A stretch of 64,000 bases of DNA from Phycisphaerae bacterium (GTDB lineage: Bacteria; Planctomycetota; Phycisphaerae; Sedimentisphaerales; Anaerohalosphaeraceae): assembly GCA_014859965.1 (NCBI GenBank), contig JACZKQ010000167.1, positions 1 to 64,000 on the forward strand. The letters run 5' to 3'. Below are positions 7,331 through 14,852 of this stretch, one piece after another. Position numbers and translations under genes: made by a program. Each line of letters starts with the position of its first letter. The first letter of the stretch is position 1. The notes beneath the pieces are model-generated. The model had not been told where the DNA came from. It made no database searches and worked only from the letters and a program-made list of their open reading frames with translations.

Positions 7331-10300
7331 ATGAAAAGGAAGAGAAAAGTCGCAGTTTTGGTCGTTTCTGTGCTGTTTTCGGTGTTCTCCGGCGTCCTGA
7401 AGGCTCAGCCGGCCAATGATCTGTGCGCTAATGCCGCAGCAGTCTACCTCGACCAGCTTTATTTTGGATCGACGGCCGGGGCAACGGGCTCGGCCGCGAG
7501 CAGTTGTTCGTACAAAGATCGACGCGACGTCTGGCACGTTTTCAAGCCGGCGCAAACGGGTTTGCACACAATCAGTTTGCGCGGAAGTGCTTTTGACACA
7601 ACGCTTTCCGTATATGACGGATGCGGCGGGACCGAACTCGGATGTAATGATGATTTGGATAATCTGTGCTCGGAACTGGTTATCGCCTTGGCGGCCGGAC
7701 AAAACTATATGATTCGCATCGCGGGGTACGATGGAGATGTCGGGGATTACGTTCTGCTGGTGACCGAGCGCCTCATTCAGCCGGAAAATGATTTGTGCGA
7801 GAACGCCATTGAGATTGTGGAATTTATTCCTTTTGAAGGTACAACCATCGGCGCAACTGGCTTCAGCATAAGTACTTGCGCAACCGGCCATGATGTTTAC
7901 CACGCGTACGATGTCTGGCATAGCTTCACCCCGCTGGCGACGGACGAATACGTAATCAGTCTTTGCGGCAGCGATTTTGACACCACTCTGGTGGTGTTCG
8001 ACGCCTGCGGCGGGACTGAAATCGCCTGCAACGACGACGACTGCGGCCGGCAGTCGCGCCTTGTCCTGACGCTTGTGCAGGGGCAGAGTTATTGGATCCG
8101 CGTCGCGGGGTTCGATGGCGACACCGGCGATTACATCCTCAGCGTCTTGCCCCATTTCGCTCAGCCCGTCAACGATCTGTGCGCCGAGGCCACACGGGTT
8201 TGGCTGGGAACGACGCATTACGGAACGACCGACGGCGCGACGGGCACTGCGACGAGCGGCTGCGGACAGAATGATCGCCTTGACGTGTGGCACAGTTTCA
8301 CGCCGGCACAGAGCGGCTGGCACACCGTCAGCCTTAAGGGGAGCGATTTCGACACGACGCTGGCCGTCTACACACGCTGCACCGGCCAAGCGGTCGCCTG
8401 CAACAACGACCTGTACGATGTCCAGTCCGAACTCGTCCTCAACATGTCGGCACAACAGGAATACCTTGTCCGGGTCGCGGGCAACAAGAACACGACCGGC
8501 AATTACGCATTGACGGTGACCGAGCGCTTTGAACAGCCGGCCAATGATCTCTGCGCTAATGCCATGCAGGTGTTCGTCAACGAGCCATATGCGGGCAGCA
8601 CAACGGACGCCCTCGGCAGCGAGGGGTCGAGTTGCGGGTATTACTTCGATCCATATGATGTGTGGCACAGATTCACGGCGCCGGCGACGGCCGACTACCT
8701 GATCAGCCTCTGTGGCAGCGATTTTGACACCACATTATCTGTCTTCGATGCATGCGGCGGCAACGAGATCGTCTGCAATGACGACAGTTGCGGCGATCAG
8801 TCGCTGCTCGTCGCGCCGCTTCTGGCGGGTCAGACGTATCTCATACGTGCGGCCGGCTATGACGGAGACACCGGCGATTACACGCTGCTCGTCTCCGACG
8901 GGGTGGTTCGGCCCGCCAATGATGACTGCGCCGACGCCATCGCACTCGTCAACAACAAACCCTTTGCGGGCTCGACCATCGGCGCGACCGGCAGCTTCGA
9001 ATGCAGTTGCAGCACCGAGGACGTTTACGACGTTTGGCATCGCTTCACGCCCGATGTTTCCGGGGAATACATTGTCAGCCTCTGCGGAAGCAATTTCGAC
9101 ACAACGCTGGCGGTGTTCGATTTCTGTGAAGGAACGGAACTGGCCTGCAACGACGATTTCTGCGGCCGCCAGTCGGAGTTGACACTCAGCCTTGAGCAGG
9201 GATGGACGTACCTCATCCGCGCGGCGGGCTATCGCGGAGCCATCGGCAATTACACGATTGTTGTCGCGGATGCGATATGCGAGATGCCCGATACGCCCGC
9301 CGGTCCCATGCCGGCCGACGGCGTGCGCGGCGTGCCGCTCGATGCGGTGCTTGCATGGGACGATGGTCCTCGCATGACGCACGATGCCTCTTCGACCATG
9401 AGCAAGGGGCTCTACGGCGTCGACGGCCGCATGGAAGAATACCAGGTCGCCAACGCCGGCTGGCTGGCTGTCGGAGACGCCACTGCCGGCACCCTCGCGA
9501 AGGGGGATCTTGTCGATAATGGCGACGGCACGTTCGCGCTGCCCGCGCGGACACTGGCCGAAAAGTACCTGGCGAACACCGGCACGCCGTTGTGCGCCGA
9601 CGAGCCTTACTGCGCCCAACCGGCGCCGATGCTCTGTACGGCGGTGCTGGTCGCACCGGATATCGTCGCGACCACCGGGCACTGCATCCGCACGGCCGCC
9701 GAATGCGCCAATACGGCGTTTGTGTTCGGATTCGTCATGCGCGGTGCGGATGCGCCGGTAACGACTGTCGATCAGTCGCAGGTCTATTTTGGCATGGAAA
9801 TCATCGACCGCCGGCAGGAAGCCGGATCCGACTGGGCGCTGATACGCTTAGACCGACCGGTGCTCGACCACGCCCCGCTGCCGATCCGGAGAGAGGGCAA
9901 GATCGGCGATCATCAAGAGGTGTTCGCAGCGGGGTATCCGCTGGGGCTGCCGAGGAAATATGCCGGCGGCGCCTCGGTGCAGGACAATACCGGCGAGTTC
10001 AACTTTAAGGCCAATATCGATGCGTTTGTCGGCAACTCCGGCTCGCCGGTGGTGAATGCCCAGACTTTGCATGTCGAAGGCATTCTCTATGGCGGAAACG
10101 CCGATTTCGTCCGCGACGGGGGCTGCGACCGCACGAGCGTCTGTCCCGACGAAGGCTGCCCCGGCTGGGAAGCGGTCACCCGGACGACCGCGTTCGCCGA
10201 CCTCGTGCCGTCGTGGGATGTCTACCTCGGAACCGCCGTCGACAGCATGACGCTTCTCTGTGCCGACTCCCCGAAGCCATGGCAGCGCGTCAGGCTTGCG

Positions 10301-10579
10301 TGCTCCACGACTTACTATTGGCAGGTCGTGGCAAGGAACGCATGCGGCCAGACCGCCGGCCCGATCTGGTCGTTCACGACGCAGATCACGGGGGACCTGG
10401 ACCGCGACTGCGACGTGGATATGGAAGACTTTGCGATGCTCGCCAGGCGATGGCTCAGTGCGGACTGCTCGGCCGCCAATGACTGGTGCCTCGGGGCCGA
10501 CCTGAACAGACAGGGCCGGGTTGACGAAAGGGATGTGCGGCTGCTGATCGACAACTGGCTCGAAAAGGTTAACCCATAA
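7331..10579 (+). CDS. Secreted PPC-repeat protein with nested trypsin-like domain and dockerin end
   Basis: The protein has 1082 aa. The ATG at 7331 is chosen because GGAG precedes it by 7 bases and a signal peptide follows (KVAVLVVSVLFSVFSGVLKA). Five PPC-like beta-sandwich repeats start at residues 26, 150, 278, 402 and 527, each with a PxNDxC opening, DVWHxF and a central FDTTL. An FN3-like domain begins near residue 660, breaks off after VLAWDD (about 677) and resumes at SWDVYLGT (about 960). The gap holds a trypsin-like domain with candidate triad H784 (ATTGHC), D834 (SDWALIRL) and S903 (GNSGSP). The C-terminus carries two dockerin-like loops (DLDRDCDVDMEDF and DLNRQGRVDERDV). It should be an exported, possibly surface-anchored protease. 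A second ECF sigma gene follows 26 bases downstream. Confidence 0.88.
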   Translation: MKRKRKVAVLVVSVLFSVFSGVLKAQPANDLCANAAAVYLDQLYFGSTAGATGSAASSCSYKDRRDVWHVFKPAQTGLHTISLRGSAFDTTLSVYDGCGGTELGCNDDLDNLCSELVIALAAGQNYMIRIAGYDGDVGDYVLLVTERLIQPENDLCENAIEIVEFIPFEGTTIGATGFSISTCATGHDVYHAYDVWHSFTPLATDEYVISLCGSDFDTTLVVFDACGGTEIACNDDDCGRQSRLVLTLVQGQSYWIRVAGFDGDTGDYILSVLPHFAQPVNDLCAEATRVWLGTTHYGTTDGATGTATSGCGQNDRLDVWHSFTPAQSGWHTVSLKGSDFDTTLAVYTRCTGQAVACNNDLYDVQSELVLNMSAQQEYLVRVAGNKNTTGNYALTVTERFEQPANDLCANAMQVFVNEPYAGSTTDALGSEGSSCGYYFDPYDVWHRFTAPATADYLISLCGSDFDTTLSVFDACGGNEIVCNDDSCGDQSLLVAPLLAGQTYLIRAAGYDGDTGDYTLLVSDGVVRPANDDCADAIALVNNKPFAGSTIGATGSFECSCSTEDVYDVWHRFTPDVSGEYIVSLCGSNFDTTLAVFDFCEGTELACNDDFCGRQSELTLSLEQGWTYLIRAAGYRGAIGNYTIVVADAICEMPDTPAGPMPADGVRGVPLDAVLAWDDGPRMTHDASSTMSKGLYGVDGRMEEYQVANAGWLAVGDATAGTLAKGDLVDNGDGTFALPARTLAEKYLANTGTPLCADEPYCAQPAPMLCTAVLVAPDIVATTGHCIRTAAECANTAFVFGFVMRGADAPVTTVDQSQVYFGMEIIDRRQEAGSDWALIRLDRPVLDHAPLPIRREGKIGDHQEVFAAGYPLGLPRKYAGGASVQDNTGEFNFKANIDAFVGNSGSPVVNAQTLHVEGILYGGNADFVRDGGCDRTSVCPDEGCPGWEAVTRTTAFADLVPSWDVYLGTAVDSMTLLCADSPKPWQRVRLACSTTYYWQVVARNACGQTAGPIWSFTTQITGDLDRDCDVDMEDFAMLARRWLSADCSAANDWCLGADLNRQGRVDERDVRLLIDNWLEKVNP

Positions 10580-10605
10580 GACACCCAGCGCAATGAGAGC
10601 TGATT

Positions 10606-11175
10606 GTGCAGTCATTTTCAGATCCCCAACTGATGACAAAACTCGCCGAAGGCAGCCGGCCGGCGCTCGGAGAACTCTTTCTGCGCCATCACAAGAGGGT
10701 CTTCACGTTAGCCTATCGCACATTGGCCGACTGGAGCACGGCCGAAGATGTGACGCAGGAGACCTTTCTGCGGATATGGAACGGGGCCGCCGATTACAGG
10801 CCGGCGGCGGAATTCACCACGTGGCTGTGCCGCATCGTCGTCAACCTGTGCTTCGACGAAAAGAGACGCAACCAGCGGGCCCTAAACAACGTCAAGGCGC
10901 TTGCCGTCACTAAAAACTGTGCGGCAGCCGACCATGCCGCGCCCGAACTCGACAGAGCCCCCGGCAACGGACGCATTTGGCGAGCCTTGATGAAACTCAA
11001 CGAACGGCAGCGACAGGCCGTCGTGCTGCACAAGTTTCACGGGCTCAGCTACATGCAGATCGCCGAACGCACCGGCTGGACACCCTCGGCGGTTGAGAGC
11101 CTGCTCGTGCGCGCCTATCGCACGCTGCGCAAGGAGTTGAAGCCGCATTGTAGCATGAGCGGAAGCACGGACTGA
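10606..11175 (+). CDS. ECF RNA polymerase sigma factor
   Basis: The protein (189 aa) has standard ECF length and layout. Region 2 is at about 20-85, with DWSTAEDVTQETFLRIW and TTWLCRIVVNLCFDEKRR. Region 4 is at about 125-178, with LNERQRQAVVLHKFHGLSYM and a helix-turn-helix (QIAERTGWTPSAVESLLVRA). The start is GTG at 10606; an ATG at 10633 is a possible alternative. It follows the PPC/protease gene by 26 bases and may be read through from it. No anti-sigma gene is found next to it: the 278 bases downstream hold no zinc-finger or membrane protein, so its control must lie elsewhere. It lacks the long C-terminal extension of the other sigma factor in this window. Confidence 0.9.
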   Translation: MQSFSDPQLMTKLAEGSRPALGELFLRHHKRVFTLAYRTLADWSTAEDVTQETFLRIWNGAADYRPAAEFTTWLCRIVVNLCFDEKRRNQRALNNVKALAVTKNCAAADHAAPELDRAPGNGRIWRALMKLNERQRQAVVLHKFHGLSYMQIAERTGWTPSAVESLLVRAYRTLRKELKPHCSMSGSTD

Positions 11176-11250
11176 TGCTTCTTATCAGTCCGGTTGAGAT
11201 CGGATGGCGTCCTGGCGTCGTACAACGAAAAGTTCCTTGCCGCGCAAAGG

Positions 11251-11308
11251 GCATCCGCAAGAGGTGCCGCCTCCTGGCAACAAACTACCCGAGCACCGAG
11301 GCGGATGC
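11251..11308 (+). other. Nested inverted repeat upstream of radical SAM cassette
   Basis: GCATCCGC (11251-11258) pairs with GCGGATGC (11301-11308). Inside, GGTGC (11263-11267) pairs with GCACC (11293-11297), leaving a loop of about 25 bases. The stems would fold as one hairpin with an internal loop, about 145 bases before the cassette's first ATG. It could be a leader RNA element or a protein site, or it could be fortuitous. It matches no riboswitch that I can name. Confidence 0.3.
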
Positions 11309-11453
11309 GACGTGTGCCGACTGAACTTAGGGCTTAATTGGGCCGCGTTGCGTGTCGATAACTCAAAGGTGACGGGTTCAGACGTAACCGGTTTATCGGT
11401 GCTGATCCGGACTGGTGGATTGAAGGTACTGAGATTTGATCGAGGGGGGCAGG

Positions 11454-12623
11454 ATGGTGGAGGATATACTTTCCAGCATTTGGAGTGCATCACATTTGAC
11501 CAAGGACGGAGTGAAGAGTCCGTATCGCAAGCCGCCGATATTGCGGGGGTATACGTATTCGGGCGAGGAAGCGTATTCGGCTCGGGACGCGGGGCGGCTT
11601 TTGTCGATTCGGCTGGAGACCAACCGGTCGTGCAATTTGAACTGCCGGTATTGTTACGCCCAGAGCGGGCGGAGCCTGGACGACGAGCTGGCGTACGACG
11701 TGCTCGCGGAGGTGGTGTTACAGGCGGCGGAGCTGGGGGCGGCGTCGGTGGTGGTTATCGGCGGAGGCGAGCCGACGATCTACCCGCGATTCGCTGAGAT
11801 GATCGAGTTGATCGCATCGCTGGGCATGGTTCCGGTCGTGTTTACGAACACGATGAATATGGATGCGGATCTGGCGGCGTTCTTGTATGCGCGGGGCGCT
11901 TCGGTGATGGGCAAGCTGGACTCGCTTCGGCCCCAGGTGCAGGATTTTCTGGCGGGGCGCGAAGGCGCGGCCGAGCGGATGCAGCGCGGGCTGGAGTGCC
12001 TGATGGAGGCGGGTTTTGTCGAGGCGAAAGATGCGCACGAGCTGCGTCTGGGGGCTTCTTTTGTCAGCAACAAGGCCAATCTCGATGAGATCGAGACGAT
12101 CTGGCACTGGTGCAGGGAGCGAGGGATTTTTCCCAATATGGAGGTGCTGACGCCGACGGGGCGGGCCCAGGATGAGTTGGCGGGTTATGCGCTCGCGGAG
12201 GAGGAGATCAAAGAATACAAGCTGCGGCTGCTGGAAGCGGATCGCCGGGACTACGGTTATGACTGGCTTCCGTTTACGCCGCTGACGGCGAGCGGGTGCT
12301 TGCAGCATCTGTACAGCCTTTACATTACGATCGAGGGCGACGTGCGGCCGTGCGCGCCGACGAAGCTGGACGAACATCCGGACCTGAAGGTCGACGGCGT
12401 TTATCCGTACAACGTGAAGCGGATGGGGCTGGCGGATATCTATAAGAGCGAGCTGTTCGAGTATATTCGGCACATCGACCAACATCTGGAGGGCAAGTGC
12501 AGCGGGTGCGAACATCTCGGAGAGTGTATCGGCTGTCGCGGGTACGCGTACGCCGTCGGCGCGAACAAAGGACTTGAGCCGCGGGCGGCGCTGCGGTCGG
12601 AATGTCTTCAGTGTTTCAAGTGA
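11454..12623 (+). CDS. Radical SAM enzyme with SPASM-like cysteine-rich C-terminus
   Basis: The ATG at 11454 (389 aa) is chosen because GAGGGGGGCAGG lies just before it; the frame extends to a TTG at 11436. The CxxxCxxC motif, CNLNCRYC, is at residues 60-67 and binds the [4Fe-4S] cluster that cleaves SAM. VVIGGGEPTIYP is the GGEP motif. The C-terminus has C349, C352, C358, C361 and then C384 and C387, with further cysteines in SGCLQHLYS and VRPCAPT. This is a SPASM/Twitch-like arrangement for auxiliary clusters. Such enzymes modify peptides, amino acids or sugars, but the substrate here is unknown. No small precursor-peptide gene was seen nearby. The last 22 bases overlap the EgtD-like gene, so the two are translationally linked. 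Confidence 0.88.
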   Translation: MVEDILSSIWSASHLTKDGVKSPYRKPPILRGYTYSGEEAYSARDAGRLLSIRLETNRSCNLNCRYCYAQSGRSLDDELAYDVLAEVVLQAAELGAASVVVIGGGEPTIYPRFAEMIELIASLGMVPVVFTNTMNMDADLAAFLYARGASVMGKLDSLRPQVQDFLAGREGAAERMQRGLECLMEAGFVEAKDAHELRLGASFVSNKANLDEIETIWHWCRERGIFPNMEVLTPTGRAQDELAGYALAEEEIKEYKLRLLEADRRDYGYDWLPFTPLTASGCLQHLYSLYITIEGDVRPCAPTKLDEHPDLKVDGVYPYNVKRMGLADIYKSELFEYIRHIDQHLEGKCSGCEHLGECIGCRGYAYAVGANKGLEPRAALRSECLQCFK

Positions 12624-13564
12624 GGCGGCGTGCGGTGGAGAAGATCGAACTGGTGACGGACGAGGCGCTGGAGGCGGATCTGGCGCGGTGTCTTTCGCGG
12701 CGGCGGCTGCCGGACTGCTTTTTGTATACGGGGGCAGGCGGGGCGGAGAAGTGGCTGACGCTGGACGGGTCGGCGACGTTTCCCATCGCGGCGAGGCTGA
12801 CAGAATTGCTGGCGGCCAGTCTCGGCGATCTTCAAAAACACTGGGGTCCGCGGCATAATCTCGTGAGCGTCGGCATAGGCAGCGGCCAAAAGGAACGGCT
12901 CATTTTGCAGGAGATGAGCAGGGAATCGCGCCGGTGCTACTGGTGCGTGGATGTCAGCGGGGCGCTCGTGGATATCGCGCTGACGGCGGTTGCGGATTTG
13001 GAGGTGGACGCGATCGGCGTGGTGGCGTACATGGAGGATTTGGATGCGCTGAAGCGGCTGTGGAGGGAGCCGGTGGTGCTTTGTCTGTTGGGGAATAATT
13101 TCTGCAACTACGAGCCGGATGTGCTGCTGGGCGCGGTTGCCGAGGCGCTGGGAGAGGAGGACCGGTTTCTGTTCGACTGTCATTTGCTCGAAGAGAACGA
13201 CATGTTGAATCCGGCGTATACGTCGGGGCTGAACGCGGAATTCAACGCCCGGCCGCTGGTTGCGCGAGGGCTGGCGGAGACTGGTTTTGCGTTTCATATT
13301 GCGCTTGTGGCGCGGCAGATCAGCGTCGGACGCACATACAGGACGCGCAAATGGCTGGAGATCAAAAAGGAGTCGCGAGTGGCGGCTGACGGGAGGGAGA
13401 TTCGGCTGAGGGCGGGCGAGGACATCGAGATGGGGTTCACGTATAAGTTCGAGTCCGGGCAGGTAGAGGCGCTGCTGAAGCGCTGCGGGTTTTGCATTCT
13501 GGAGCAATGGTTCAGCCCGGCGCGGGAGAACGTTTTGATTCTTGCGGTTAGGGACCACGGTTAG
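12602..13564 (+). CDS. EgtD-like SAM-dependent methyltransferase
   Basis: The protein (320 aa) matches the histidine N-alpha-methyltransferase (EgtD, Methyltransf_33) fold in order. These are the SAM-binding glycine loop GIGSGQKE (91-98), VDVSGALVDIA (117-127), LLGNNFCNY (162-170) and the C-terminal segment GEDIEMGFTYKFESGQVEAL (272-291). EgtD trimethylates the amino group of histidine on the way to ergothioneine; relatives act on other amino acids. No EgtB-like sulfoxide synthase is present, so ergothioneine is unlikely to be the product. The N-terminal part is divergent and the family's substrate pocket cannot be judged by eye. The ATG at 12602 overlaps the radical SAM gene by 22 bases; in-frame GTGs a few codons later are alternatives. 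The ADI-like gene follows after 12 bases. Confidence 0.8.
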   Translation: MSSVFQVRRRAVEKIELVTDEALEADLARCLSRRRLPDCFLYTGAGGAEKWLTLDGSATFPIAARLTELLAASLGDLQKHWGPRHNLVSVGIGSGQKERLILQEMSRESRRCYWCVDVSGALVDIALTAVADLEVDAIGVVAYMEDLDALKRLWREPVVLCLLGNNFCNYEPDVLLGAVAEALGEEDRFLFDCHLLEENDMLNPAYTSGLNAEFNARPLVARGLAETGFAFHIALVARQISVGRTYRTRKWLEIKKESRVAADGREIRLRAGEDIEMGFTYKFESGQVEALLKRCGFCILEQWFSPARENVLILAVRDHG

Positions 13565-13576
13565 GGGGAGAGTGCG

Positions 13577-14545
13577 GTGGAAGCGACTGTTCAACGGGAA
13601 CAGAATGTGCTGTACGGCTGTGAGAAGCTTGCGAGACTGACGACGGCAGTGCTGCACAGGCCCGGCGAGGAACTTTACCTCATAAATGAGAGCAACCACG
13701 TTGACTGGCTTTTCGACCGTGTGCCGGACGTGGCGGGTTATATCGCCGAGCACGATGCGTATCGCCAACTGCTGCAGGCGTGCGGCGTCGAGGTTTTTGA
13801 ACTTGGCGATTATGTGCACGAGAACCGGGCTTTGATGCGGCGGCTTCCGAACCTGACCTTTCTACATGATATCGCCGTGCTTACGAGCAAGGGGGCGATC
13901 CTTTCGGCGATGGCGTGGAAGGCGAGGAAAGACGAACAGAAGGTTGTCAGGGAGGCCCTGGTGGGGCTCGGTGTTCCTATCCTTGTTGAATTTGACGCCG
14001 AGGCGGGCGATGCCTTCGAGGGGTGCCTGCTGCTGTCGCATGAGACGGTTCTGGTGGCACATACCGAGCGGCACAACGGCGCTGCGGTGGGAAAGTTTAT
14101 GCGGCAGATACGCAGGTACTTCAAGGAAGTGGTCTATGTGGATATTCCGCGGGCGCGGCGCTACATGCATCCGGACACAATTTACAACCGCGTCAGCGAA
14201 CGTCTGGCAATCGCCTATCTGCCCGCGTTCAGGGACACCTTTTTGTACACAAATGGCGCCACGGAGCGGATTGATTTCGAGCACTTTATGTCGCAGAAGG
14301 GTGTCGAGATCATCAATGTATCCGATGAGGAACAGCGAAAGCTGGCGTGCACGTTTGTAGTGGTCGAGCCGGGGATGATACTGCACTACGACACCGCACT
14401 GAGCGGCCGCACGCAGCGGGCCCTGGCGAGGCGAGGGGTGGAGCTGGTGCTTTTTCATCCGGAGGCCATGACGGCCGGGGGCGGGAGCCTGCGGTGTCAC
14501 ACTTTGAGGCTGCACAGGGGCGATGCGCGGCGGAAACCGGGCTAA
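13577..14545 (+). CDS. Arginine deiminase / amidinotransferase-like enzyme
   Basis: The protein (322 aa) belongs to the guanidino-group-modifying superfamily. Landmarks are LHRPGEEL (27-33), FLHDIAVLT with D98, a Glu at 148 (AFEGC), the histidine motif MHPDT (H198, D200) and the nucleophile region GGGSLRCHT with C307. In arginine deiminase these correspond to the FTRD, EGGD, HxDT and GGGSxRC motifs. Here EGGD reads EGCL and FTRD reads FLHD, so the substrate may not be free arginine. Family members hydrolyse a guanidine to a ureide or transfer the amidine group. The start is GTG at 13577 after GGGGGAG. It is the third gene of a tight cassette with the radical SAM and EgtD-like enzymes; no carbamate kinase or ornithine transcarbamylase is present, which argues against catabolic arginine use. 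Confidence 0.8.
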   Translation: MEATVQREQNVLYGCEKLARLTTAVLHRPGEELYLINESNHVDWLFDRVPDVAGYIAEHDAYRQLLQACGVEVFELGDYVHENRALMRRLPNLTFLHDIAVLTSKGAILSAMAWKARKDEQKVVREALVGLGVPILVEFDAEAGDAFEGCLLLSHETVLVAHTERHNGAAVGKFMRQIRRYFKEVVYVDIPRARRYMHPDTIYNRVSERLAIAYLPAFRDTFLYTNGATERIDFEHFMSQKGVEIINVSDEEQRKLACTFVVVEPGMILHYDTALSGRTQRALARRGVELVLFHPEAMTAGGGSLRCHTLRLHRGDARRKPG

Positions 14546-14564
14546 AAGCCCTGTTTGCAAATAA

Positions 14565-14626
14565 TTGTAAGCCTGCCGTGCTGCGGGAAGGAACAGCCGT
14601 TAATTGTGGATGTGGCAGGTTTACAA
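14565..14626 (+). repeat. 13-bp inverted repeat after the cassette
   Basis: TTGTAAGCCTGCC (14565-14577) and GGCAGGTTTACAA (14614-14626) pair with a single G-T wobble, enclosing 36 bases. It starts 20 bases after the ADI-like stop codon. An A-rich stretch rather than a T-run follows on the plus strand, so a normal intrinsic terminator is doubtful. The rest of the 14546-14852 spacer shows no gene, and no convincing promoter was found in it. Confidence 0.4.
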
Positions 14627-14852
14627 AAGAATGCGCCTTGTCCCACCTCCGAAGTTCGGGTGTCGTCAACTCTTTATCTGTGGGGTCCTCTAAAAAGTCG
14701 TCTGTGCACGCTTAAATGCTTGCAGTAATAAGTGCATGCCTGTACACTGGTTAAGTTTGGCGATCAAAATTTTCTGTCGCGAATAAAATTGTAAAGATGC
14801 GGGCGGGTGTCCGCTATATAAAGCCTCTTAACGCCTTGTGAGGAGAGAAGTT

